Source: DASCOT01 sp036012155 (GTDB taxonomy: Bacteria > Acidobacteriota > UBA890 > WLXD01). From it: 13,130 nucleotides of DNA. Location: NCBI GenBank assembly GCA_036012155.1, contig DASCOT010000083.1, forward strand, positions 1 through 13,130, in the 5' to 3' direction. This document shows positions 7,197-13,130 of the stretch, piece by piece. Each line of letters begins with the position of its first letter. Position 1 is the first letter of the stretch. Made by a program: the position numbers and the translations under genes. The notes under the pieces are model-generated. The model was not told the origin of the DNA. It made no database searches and saw only the letters and a list, made by a program, of their open reading frames with translations.

Positions 7197-8372
7197 TTGG
7201 ACTGGTTGCTAACGCCCGATCAACAGATGATCCGACATACGGTGCGCGAGTTCGTCGATGCCGAGATCATTCCGGTAGCGAGCGAATGGGATCGGCAGAA
7301 GCGCTTTCCTGCAGACGCCTTCGCGAAGCTTGGTGAGCTTGGTCTGTTCGGCATGATCGTGCCCGAGCGCTGGGGCGGGGCCGGGCTCGACGGCACCGCC
7401 TACTGCCTGGCACTGGAGGAGTTGGCACGCGGCGACGCATCGACCTGTGTCGCAATCAGCGTGACCAACTCCGTGTACTGCGCCCCGGTCAACAAGTTCG
7501 GCAGCGATGAGCAGCGCGAACGCTGGCTTCGGCCCTGTGCACAGGGCGAGTGGCTCGGCGCCTTCTGCCTCTCCGAGCCCGAGGCCGGATCCGATGCCGG
7601 CGCAATCAAGACACACGCCGAGCGTCAAGGCGATCAGTACGTGCTGAACGGGTCGAAAGCCTGGATTACCAGTGGAGCGGTTTGCGGGGCCATGTTGGTG
7701 TTCGCCGTCACCGATCCGCAATCCGATCGAGGTCGGATCTCGGCGTTCATCGTGCCCCGCGAGCAGCCGGGAGTGCAGGTGCTCGGCGAGGAAGACAAGC
7801 TCGGCCTGCGATCGTCACGCACCAATCAGGTCAGCTTTCAGGATGTGGTTCTCTCATCATTGCAGCGCCTTGGAGGAGAAGGGGACGGCCTTGCGATCGC
7901 GCTCGACAGCCTCGACGGTGGCCGTGCCGGTATCGCCGCTCAAGCAGTCGGCATCGCCCAAGCGGCGTTCGATGCAGCCCGCGACTACTTGTTGGAGCGA
8001 GAGGCGTTCGGCCGTCCGCTAGCGCACTTCGAGGGACTGCGCCATCAATTGGCCCGTATGGCTGCCGAGACCCGCGCCGGCCGCCTACTGTACCTTCGCG
8101 CGGCAGCCTTACGTGATCATGGAGTGCGCAATACGAAGGCGGCGTCGATAGCCAAGCTCTATGCCAGTGAAGCAGCGAACCGGACCGCCTACCAGGCCAT
8201 GCAAATGCACGGTGGATACGGCTACGTGGCCGATTATCCGGTCGAACGGTTCTATCGAGACGCCCGGGTCACCACCATCTACGAGGGCACGTCCGAGATC
8301 CAACGCCTTGTCGTGGCACGCACACTACTGGCCGACGCGCGCCCACACACGACGCCACGGGTCAACGTGTAG
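7197..8372 (+). CDS. Acyl-CoA dehydrogenase, FAD-dependent, canonical
   Basis: This enzyme oxidises an acyl-CoA to the trans-2-enoyl-CoA with FAD, passing electrons to ETF in beta-oxidation or branched-chain acid breakdown. The chosen TTG start gives 391 residues, the normal size, with the typical opening DWLLTPDQQMIRHTVREFVD. Motifs seen are PERWGGAG (56-63), CLSEPEAGSD (124-133), KAWITSG (154-160), REAFGRPL (268-275), MHGGYGY (337-343) and IYEGTSEIQR (361-370), with E363 as catalytic base. It most resembles short/branched-chain or butyryl-CoA dehydrogenases; the real substrate is unknown. The frame stays open upstream into the previous gene, but that part looks like no family member. AGGA sequences lie just before the TTG. 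No ETF or thiolase gene is in the window. Confidence 0.93.
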   Translation: MDWLLTPDQQMIRHTVREFVDAEIIPVASEWDRQKRFPADAFAKLGELGLFGMIVPERWGGAGLDGTAYCLALEELARGDASTCVAISVTNSVYCAPVNKFGSDEQRERWLRPCAQGEWLGAFCLSEPEAGSDAGAIKTHAERQGDQYVLNGSKAWITSGAVCGAMLVFAVTDPQSDRGRISAFIVPREQPGVQVLGEEDKLGLRSSRTNQVSFQDVVLSSLQRLGGEGDGLAIALDSLDGGRAGIAAQAVGIAQAAFDAARDYLLEREAFGRPLAHFEGLRHQLARMAAETRAGRLLYLRAAALRDHGVRNTKAASIAKLYASEAANRTAYQAMQMHGGYGYVADYPVERFYRDARVTTIYEGTSEIQRLVVARTLLADARPHTTPRVNV

Positions 8373-8540
8373 TCGGCCTCGGAGGTCTGTGGGATACTCG
8401 GTGCCTCAATCAAGAGGGGCCGTATGGCCGCGATGCCTTCACGGAGGTTCGCGGGGTGGGTAGACGACAGCGTTCGGTGGGCCTCATGCACCGGATATTG
8501 ATGTTGTATCGGGCACAACGGAACAGGGGAAGAGGCGAAC

Positions 8541-8876
8541 GTGAGCGATAGCATCATCGAGTTGACCACGGAAAACTTCGACAATGAAGTACTGCAAAGT
8601 GACGTCCCGGTGCTGGTCGATTTCTGGGCTGTCTGGTGCGCCCCCTGTCGGATGATCGCCCCGGTTGTCGAGGAGCTAGCTGACTCCTACGCCGGGAAGG
8701 TCAAGGTCGCCAAGCTCAACGTCGATGATCATGGTGATGTCGCCACGCGCTACAACGTTCGCGGCATTCCTACGCTCCTCTTGTTCCACGGGGGGGAGGT
8801 CCAGGACCAGATGGTTGGGACTGGATCGCGCGACAGTATCGTGGGAATGCTCGACAAGGTGACTGCCGTAGCCTAG
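8541..8876 (+). CDS. trxA: Thioredoxin
   Basis: The 111-residue cytoplasmic protein is a single thioredoxin domain that reduces protein disulfides with electrons from thioredoxin reductase. The redox motif is WCAPC at residues 32-36 in the context VDFWAVWCAPCRMIAP; the common form is WCGPC, and Ala at that position is a frequent variant. The cis-proline is in RGIPTLLLF (P77), and the buried Asp is in VLVDFWA. There is no signal peptide. The GTG start is preceded by a purine-rich AGGGGAAGAGG at 8525-8535, five bases away. It follows a 168-bp gap in which no clear promoter was seen, and it is separated from the yceD gene by only two bases, so it may lead the ribosome/lipid operon that follows. 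Confidence 0.95.
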   Translation: MSDSIIELTTENFDNEVLQSDVPVLVDFWAVWCAPCRMIAPVVEELADSYAGKVKVAKLNVDDHGDVATRYNVRGIPTLLLFHGGEVQDQMVGTGSRDSIVGMLDKVTAVA

Positions 8877-8878
8877 AC

Positions 8879-9397
8879 ATGCGGGTTGATATCGCCACCT
8901 TGAAAGACGGACCGTGCCGCTTCTCCGGCACGATGGCGGTGCCTTCTGAGACCCATCCGGGGAGCGAAGCCAACCGCAGCGCCCCGATCGCCTTCGCTGC
9001 CACCGTAGAGCTTGACGGAGATTCCGTCCGGGTTACCGGCTGGCTTCATTCGACGGTGCATGTGGCGTGCTCTCGATGCTTGGAAACAACTCCCGTAACC
9101 GTGGATCGTGACCTCCAGTTGGTCTTCCATGCGGCCGACAAGGCGCCCGGATCAGGTGATACTGAGCTTGACGCCCAGCGACTCGACGTCGATTATCACT
9201 CTGATGGCAGCTTGGACCTGCGGTCGGTCATGGCCGAGCAGGTACTACTCGGCCTCCCGATGAAGCCACTTTGTAGCGACGACTGCCAAGGGCTCTGTCC
9301 GCAGTGCGGTGCGAACCGTGGCCGACAGGCCTGTGATTGCCAACCTGCAGTGGACGCGCGGCTTTCGCCGTTGGCTGCGTTGCGGGATCGTCAGTAA
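8879..9397 (+). CDS. yceD: YceD/DUF177 family protein linked to 23S rRNA accumulation
   Basis: The 172-residue protein belongs to DUF177 (YceD), a family almost always encoded just before rpmF and implicated in 23S rRNA accumulation in bacteria and plastids; the biochemical role is not known in detail. The sequence has a beta-rich N-terminal half with a CSRC pair (C64, C67). It then has the family segment DLRSVMAEQVLLGLPMKPLC and a cysteine-rich cluster CSDDCQGLCPQCG with two more Cys (C152, C154), which may bind zinc. The C-terminal DARLSPLAALRD matches the DPRLAxL end of the family. It starts two bases after the thioredoxin stop with no own ribosome-binding site visible, which suggests translational coupling. 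Confidence 0.92.
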   Translation: MRVDIATLKDGPCRFSGTMAVPSETHPGSEANRSAPIAFAATVELDGDSVRVTGWLHSTVHVACSRCLETTPVTVDRDLQLVFHAADKAPGSGDTELDAQRLDVDYHSDGSLDLRSVMAEQVLLGLPMKPLCSDDCQGLCPQCGANRGRQACDCQPAVDARLSPLAALRDRQ

Positions 9398-9452
9398 TCT
9401 GTTCCGTGACTACGCGCCAGCGCACGTTATCACGCCAACCTGAGGCAAACCC

Positions 9453-9638
9453 GTGGCACTACCCAAACGACGACATTCGCGAACGCGTCGTGACAAGCGA
9501 CGCACGCACGACGCTCTGCGACGTCCGGCCCAGTCCCTTTGCCCTGAGTGCGGGCGAGCCAAGCAGCCGCACCGGGCGTGCGCGCATTGCGGCACGTATC
9601 GGGGCCGCCAGGTGGTTTCGTCTGGCGACGACGCCTGA
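9453..9638 (+). CDS. rpmF: 50S ribosomal protein L32, zinc-ribbon type
   Basis: The 61-residue basic protein is ribosomal protein L32 of the large subunit. It starts with the signature MALPKRRHSRTRRDKRRTH and carries a four-cysteine zinc ribbon, CPEC (C30, C33) and CAHC (C43, C46). It is therefore the zinc-dependent version, not the cysteine-free one that some bacteria use under zinc limitation. The end is a short acidic stretch, SSGDDA. The GTG start has TGAGG at 9441-9445, seven bases upstream. The order yceD-rpmF-plsX is conserved across many bacterial phyla. Confidence 0.95.
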   Translation: MALPKRRHSRTRRDKRRTHDALRRPAQSLCPECGRAKQPHRACAHCGTYRGRQVVSSGDDA

Positions 9639-9683
9639 GCCCCGGTGTCGCGCTTCCGGCCCTGATACCGACGCACTGCCCGC

Positions 9684-9688
9684 GGAGG
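9684..9688 (+). promoter_or_regulatory. Ribosome-binding site of plsX
   Basis: GGAGG lies four bases before the ATG at 9693 and fixes the start of plsX. Confidence 0.6.
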
Positions 9689-9692
9689 TCGC

Positions 9693-10721
9693 ATGAGGAT
9701 CGCCGTCGATGCGATGGGCGGGGATCATGCACCGGAACACCCGGTGAATGGTGCCGTGCTGGCTGCTCGCGATCTCGATGTAAAGATCGCCCTCGTAGGC
9801 GACCAGGCCGTGCTCGCGCCGGTATTGGAGCGGCACGGGTCACCAGCAAGCATCGACATCGTCCATGCCGAGGAGGCCATCGGTATGGACGAGTCGGTCG
9901 CGGTAGCTGTCAGACGCAAGCGGCACTCGTCTATTCACGAGGCAGCCCGGCTGCTGCGCCGGGGCGAAGTTCAGGGCCTCGTCTCGGCCGGCAATACCGG
10001 CGCCGTCATGGCCATCGCAAAGGTGATCGTCGGTACGCTGGACGGTGTCGATCGACCCGCATTGGCGGTGGTTCTGCCAACGCAAACAGGGCACGCGGTC
10101 GTCCTCGACGTTGGTGCCAACGTGGAACCGAAGAGCCGACAACTGGTGCAGTTCGCTGTGATGGGCGCCCATTTCGCTAGTGAGATTCTCGATGTCGATC
10201 GCCCGCGCGTGGGCTTGTTGTCGATCGGCGAGGAGGCTGGAAAGGGCAACGAGCTGGTGCGCAACGCGCACGCCACATTGCAGGACTCGCCGCTGAACTT
10301 CATCGGCAACGTCGAGGCAAGCGATCTCTATCGTGGTGGCGCCGACGTTGTGGTGTGCGACGGCTTCACCGGTAACATCTTGTTGAAGACCACCGAGGCC
10401 GCGGTCGAAACACTGCGTTTCCTCATGCGCTCCGAGTTCACTCGCACATGGAGTGGCCGCCTGGCCGGTCTTCTGGGACGCGGTGCGTTTCACCGGCTAC
10501 GGAGCAGAGTCGACTACGCGGAGTTCGGTGGGGCGCCCCTGCTGGGCCTGAGGGGGCTCGGGGTCATATGCCACGGGCGCTCGAACCCACGGGCGATCCG
10601 CAACGGCGTGCGCGTGGCGGTCGAGTATGGCCACCATAGCGTCGATCAACGGATTGAGGCGGAGTTGGCCGGTATGGAAACGCAGATCACGGGTGCCGCC
10701 GACCGAGCCGCGACCACATGA
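9693..10721 (+). CDS. plsX: Phosphate acyltransferase PlsX
   Basis: PlsX converts acyl-ACP and phosphate into acyl-phosphate, the acyl donor for PlsY in the first step of phospholipid synthesis. It is a peripheral membrane protein. The 342-residue product shows the family motifs DAMGGDHAP (6-14), GLVSAGNTGA (95-104), VVLDVGAN (136-143), IGEEAGKGNE (178-187) and the C-terminal EASDLYRGGADVVVCDGFTGN region (about 208-228). The tail after residue 325 is alanine/threonine-rich and not conserved. The stop overlaps the fabD start as ATGA. In most genomes with this order fabH follows plsX; here fabD does. Confidence 0.96.
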   Translation: MRIAVDAMGGDHAPEHPVNGAVLAARDLDVKIALVGDQAVLAPVLERHGSPASIDIVHAEEAIGMDESVAVAVRRKRHSSIHEAARLLRRGEVQGLVSAGNTGAVMAIAKVIVGTLDGVDRPALAVVLPTQTGHAVVLDVGANVEPKSRQLVQFAVMGAHFASEILDVDRPRVGLLSIGEEAGKGNELVRNAHATLQDSPLNFIGNVEASDLYRGGADVVVCDGFTGNILLKTTEAAVETLRFLMRSEFTRTWSGRLAGLLGRGAFHRLRSRVDYAEFGGAPLLGLRGLGVICHGRSNPRAIRNGVRVAVEYGHHSVDQRIEAELAGMETQITGAADRAATT

Positions 10722-11665
10722 ACGGCCCCGCCGCACTGGCTTTCCTCTTTCCGGGACAGGGGGCGCAGTTCGTCGGCATGGGCAAAGAAGCCCACGACGC
10801 GTTCCCCGAAGCTGCGGCGGTCTTCGCCGAATCCGACGAGGCGCTGGGATTCAGTCTTTCGAAGCTGTGTTTCACGGGCAATGAAGACGAGCTACGGCGC
10901 ACCGAGAACACGCAGCCAGCAATCCTGACCGTGAGCGTAGCGTTGCAGCGCGCCCTTGTTGCCCGTGGCGTCGACGCTATGTGGATGGCCGGGCACTCGC
11001 TAGGCGAGTACAGTGCCCTGGTCGCCGCTGACAGTCTCGAGCTTGCCGACGCGGTGCGCCTGGTGCGGTCGCGGGGCCAGTATATGCAGGAGGCTGTAGC
11101 CGAGGGTGAGGGAGCTATGGCCGCCGTGCTGGGGCTTCCGGATGACGTCGTTGTCGCCGTCTGCGAGGAGGCGTCGTCAGTAGCGGCACCGGTCGAGCCA
11201 GCAAACTTCAACTCGCCTGGCCAGGTGGTGATCGCCGGTGCCAAGGCGGCCGTGGAGCGGGCTACCGAGGTAGCCAGGGCCCGAGGCGCTCGCCGCGCCG
11301 TGATGCTGGAGGTATCGGCACCATTCCATTGCTCGTTGATGCTGCCCGCCCAGCAGCGGCTTGCGGCCGACCTGCAATCCATCCGCCTTGTGCCGCCACG
11401 CGTCCCAGTCGTGTGCAACGTCAGCTCCACGCCGCTCTCATCGGTCGAGGAGGTGCGCGACGCCCTCATACGACAGGTTACGGCAGCGGTCCGATGGACA
11501 GACAACCTGCGCTGGTTGGCGGATGCAGGCGCCGCGCAATACGTGGAGGTCGGGCCAGGTAAAGTACTTGCCGGCCTCGCCAAACGAACTCTGGAGAAGC
11601 CCACGATACGTTCCGTGCAGGGCCCCGCCGATGTGGCCGCCCTGCTAGCGGCAGCGGCGAGCTAG
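10718..11665 (+). CDS. fabD: Malonyl-CoA:ACP transacylase
   Basis: FabD moves the malonyl group from CoA to acyl carrier protein, making the extender unit for type II fatty acid synthesis. The 315-residue protein has FPGQGAQ (11-17) and the nucleophile elbow AGHSLGEYSA, with S94 as the acylated serine. It also has the substrate carboxylate-binding arginine (R119 in RSRGQYMQEA), GQVVIAG (168-174), the active-site histidine H204 in SAPFHCSLM, and VEVGPGKVL (about 287-295). These match E. coli FabD closely. The ATG overlaps the plsX stop by four bases. The next gene, fabG, starts 55 bases later. Confidence 0.96.
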   Translation: MNGPAALAFLFPGQGAQFVGMGKEAHDAFPEAAAVFAESDEALGFSLSKLCFTGNEDELRRTENTQPAILTVSVALQRALVARGVDAMWMAGHSLGEYSALVAADSLELADAVRLVRSRGQYMQEAVAEGEGAMAAVLGLPDDVVVAVCEEASSVAAPVEPANFNSPGQVVIAGAKAAVERATEVARARGARRAVMLEVSAPFHCSLMLPAQQRLAADLQSIRLVPPRVPVVCNVSSTPLSSVEEVRDALIRQVTAAVRWTDNLRWLADAGAAQYVEVGPGKVLAGLAKRTLEKPTIRSVQGPADVAALLAAAAS

Positions 11666-11720
11666 AGCGCTGCACGCGACAGCGGACTGAACAGCTGCAA
11701 CTCTTCGACGGAGAGCAGGA

Positions 11721-12467
11721 TTGTCGACCATCTTCGAGGACAGGGTCAGCATCGTCACCGGCGGTTCGCGCGGCATCGGTAAAGCTATCGCCCTGCACCT
11801 TGCGCGACAGGGTAGCCATCTTGCTGTCGGGGCGCGCACCGTTGCTGCGTGTGAGCCCGTGGCGGAAGAAGCTCGGGGACACGGTGTCGAGGTGCTTCCG
11901 CTGGAGATGGATGTCGGGTCGGCCGAGTCCGTCAAGGCCGCCGTCAGCGCAGTCCAGGAGCGTTTCGGACGAATCGACAACCTGGTCAACAACGCCGGAA
12001 TCACGCGCGACGCTCTGCTCATGCGACTCAAGGACGATGCCTGGAACGACGTGCTGCGGACCGACCTGACCGGCGTCTTTTTGTGCTCGCGAGCCGTGCT
12101 AAGATCGATGCTCCGCCGACGTTGGGGCAGGATTGTCTCCATCAGCTCGGTCGTCGGGCTGCTCGGAAATCCGGGCCAAACCAATTACGCCGCGGCAAAA
12201 GCCGGAGTGCATGGCTTCACGAAGGCGCTCGCACGCGAAGTGGCGTCGCGCGGCATCACGGTGAACGCTGTGGCTCCGGGCTATGTCGAGACGGACATGA
12301 CGCAGGACCTGCCCGAGGAGGCCAAGCGGCAGCTAAAGGAACAGATTCCGCTCAGCCGGCTCGGTACCGGCGACGATATTGCGGGAGCCGTCGGCTTTCT
12401 GCTGTCCGATGACGCCAGCTACATTACCGGTCAGGTAATAAGCGTCGACGGCGGCATGTATATGTGA
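11721..12467 (+). CDS. fabG: 3-oxoacyl-[acyl-carrier-protein] reductase
   Basis: FabG reduces 3-oxoacyl-ACP to 3-hydroxyacyl-ACP with NADPH in the elongation cycle of fatty acid synthesis. The 248-residue SDR-fold protein has the cofactor motif TGGSRGIG (13-20), NNAG (90-93), and the active residues S143, Y156 and K160 (YAAAK). It also carries PGYVETDMT and the VDGGMYM C-terminus of FabG. The catalytic Asn of the SDR tetrad is Asp here (D115 in LRTDLTGVF). The start is TTG, with GGAGA six bases upstream (11710-11714); no nearby ATG fits. The position between fabD and acpP makes the assignment firm despite the many SDR paralogues. Confidence 0.95.
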   Translation: MSTIFEDRVSIVTGGSRGIGKAIALHLARQGSHLAVGARTVAACEPVAEEARGHGVEVLPLEMDVGSAESVKAAVSAVQERFGRIDNLVNNAGITRDALLMRLKDDAWNDVLRTDLTGVFLCSRAVLRSMLRRRWGRIVSISSVVGLLGNPGQTNYAAAKAGVHGFTKALAREVASRGITVNAVAPGYVETDMTQDLPEEAKRQLKEQIPLSRLGTGDDIAGAVGFLLSDDASYITGQVISVDGGMYM

Positions 12468-12486
12468 TTCCTGGATTCTGAATCAT

Positions 12487-12513
12487 CGGCGCGTGCGTGG
12501 GCACGGGCCGCCG
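12487..12513 (+). promoter_or_regulatory. Strong hairpin between fabG and acpP
   Basis: The left arm CGGCGCGTGC (12487-12496) pairs fully with the right arm at 12501-12513, which has one 3-base bulge (GGC 12506-12508). The loop is GTGG. No T-run follows (AAGTACTTG), so a classic intrinsic terminator is unlikely. It lies 32 bases before the acpP start and could serve as an RNA processing or stabilising element, or as partial attenuation, raising acpP output over fabG. The structure is read directly; the function is inference. Confidence 0.45.
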
Positions 12514-12535
12514 AAGTACTTGTAACTGTTGTGCT

Positions 12536-12541
12536 GGAGGA
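12536..12541 (+). promoter_or_regulatory. Ribosome-binding site of acpP
   Basis: GGAGGA ends four bases before the ATG at 12546. It rules out the in-frame GTG at 12531, which is upstream of this site. Confidence 0.75.
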
Positions 12542-12545
12542 ACGC

Positions 12546-12779
12546 ATGGACGTCCAAGCAAAGGTCAAGGGGATCATTGTCGAGCAGCTCGGTGTGGATG
12601 CCGAGGAGGTTACGACCGGGGCCTCGTTCATCGAGGATCTCGGCGCCGATTCCTTGGATACCGTCGAGCTCGTGATGGCTCTGGAAGAGGAATTCGACCT
12701 CGAGATCCCGGATGAGGACGCCGAGAAGATCGCCAAGGTCGAGGACGCCGTAACGTATATAACGAGCAAGCTCGGATAG
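12546..12779 (+). CDS. acpP: Acyl carrier protein
   Basis: AcpP carries the growing acyl chain on a 4'-phosphopantetheine arm through fatty acid synthesis and to PlsX and lipid A enzymes. The 77-residue acidic protein has the attachment motif GADSLDTVEL, with S36 as the modified serine. Flanking it are the typical helix I (VKGIIVEQLGV), helix II (TVELVMALEEEFDLEIPDEDAEKI) and C-terminal VTYITSKLG. The near-consensus ribosome-binding site and the hairpin upstream fit the very high expression expected of this protein. It is followed by fabF after 30 bases, the standard order. Confidence 0.97.
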   Translation: MDVQAKVKGIIVEQLGVDAEEVTTGASFIEDLGADSLDTVELVMALEEEFDLEIPDEDAEKIAKVEDAVTYITSKLG

Positions 12780-12809
12780 TAGGGAGGACTAGCGGGGTTG
12801 GGGAATTCC

Positions 12810-13130
12810 ATGGAGCGCCGCGTCGTGGTTACGGGCGTCGGACTGATCACGCCGGTCGGCCTGACTACCGATGTGACCTGGAGTAGCCTGCTCGAGGGTC
12901 GCAGCGGCGTTGGGCCGATAACGAAATTCGACGCCAGCGACTACGCGGTCGCGATCGCCGGCGAGGTAAGCGACCTCAACGCTACGGACTTCGTTTCGAA
13001 GAAAGATCTCAAGAAGATGGACCTGCACATTGTCTACGCGTTGGCGGCGACCGCCGACGCCTGGGCAATGGCTAGTGTCGCGGGTGCCTACGAAGCAGAT
13101 CGAATCGGCACGATCATCGGCTCGGGCATC
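12810..13130 (+). CDS. fabF: 3-oxoacyl-[acyl-carrier-protein] synthase II, N-terminal fragment (3' end outside window)
   Basis: The first 107 residues of a beta-ketoacyl-ACP synthase II (KAS II) are present; FabF condenses acyl-ACP with malonyl-ACP to extend the chain. The opening MERRVVVTGVGLITPVG, the segment GRSGVGPITKFDASDYAV, KKDLKKMDLHIVYALAATADAW and the IIGSGI at the edge are typical of FabF. The catalytic Cys-His-His residues lie beyond the window. The ATG at 12810 has only a weak G-rich site nearby. A good GGAGG (12783-12787) is ten bases before an in-frame TTG at 12798, so a start four residues earlier is possible. It completes the plsX-fabD-fabG-acpP-fabF run. Confidence 0.93.
   Translation, partial: MERRVVVTGVGLITPVGLTTDVTWSSLLEGRSGVGPITKFDASDYAVAIAGEVSDLNATDFVSKKDLKKMDLHIVYALAATADAWAMASVAGAYEADRIGTIIGSGI

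Noticed and set aside
8373..8540. 168-bp gap before trxA examined for promoter, small RNA or small gene (for example a 20-codon GTG frame at 8400-8463)
   Set aside because: No convincing -35/-10 pair, no terminator with a T-run, only weak 4-bp hairpins (CCTC/GAGG near 8403-8416), and the short frames have no ribosome-binding site or recognisable product.
12474..12484. Palindrome GATTC-T-GAATC just after fabG as an operator
   Set aside because: Only 5 bp per arm, single occurrence, located right behind a stop codon; could easily be chance.
1..13130. Search for a mobile element, CRISPR array, defence or toxin-antitoxin system
   Set aside because: Every sizeable stretch is occupied by a recognisable core gene; no transposase, integrase, direct-repeat array or small paired ORFs were seen.

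Overview
This 13.1 kb window comes from a GC-rich bacterial chromosome and is packed almost end to end with plus-strand housekeeping genes. No coding region on the minus strand, mobile element, CRISPR array, tRNA or rRNA could be supported. The gene order scpA-scpB-rluB-cmk-rpsA-ihfB/HU followed by yceD-rpmF-plsX-fabD-fabG-acpP-fabF, the six-domain ribosomal protein S1 and the IHF-beta-like protein suggest a Gram-negative-type lineage such as Myxococcota/Desulfobacterota, Acidobacteriota or Binatota. That placement is inference from gene order and protein style; the window has no rRNA to fix it.

Left part (1-3781): the C-terminal end of uvrC (nucleotide excision repair), a membrane-embedded M50 site-2-type protease, the condensin partners scpA and scpB, an RsuA/RluB-family pseudouridine synthase and cytidylate kinase. 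The genes are tightly spaced, with ATGA stop/start overlaps at scpA/scpB and rluB/cmk. Middle part (3782-8372): a 96-bp leader with an inverted repeat, rpsA (ribosomal protein S1, six S1 domains and an acidic tail), an HU/IHF-family gene, then two consecutive acyl-CoA dehydrogenase-family genes. The first of these is a shortened, degenerate paralogue with neither the usual flavin-loop signature nor a recognisable catalytic glutamate; the second is fully canonical.

Right part (8373-13130): a 168-bp gap, then thioredoxin, YceD/DUF177, ribosomal protein L32 and the fatty acid synthesis run plsX-fabD-fabG-acpP-fabF, with fabF cut by the window edge. fabH, commonly found between plsX and fabD, is absent; plsX and fabD overlap by 4 bp instead. 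A strong hairpin lies between fabG and acpP.

Taken together the window links DNA repair, chromosome segregation, ribosome components and modification, CMP/dCMP recycling and membrane lipid synthesis. The most unusual item is the degenerate/canonical acyl-CoA dehydrogenase pair, which may form a hetero-oligomeric enzyme resembling the mycobacterial two-gene dehydrogenases. No clearly novel multi-gene system such as defence or secondary metabolism is visible; most of the window is core genome.
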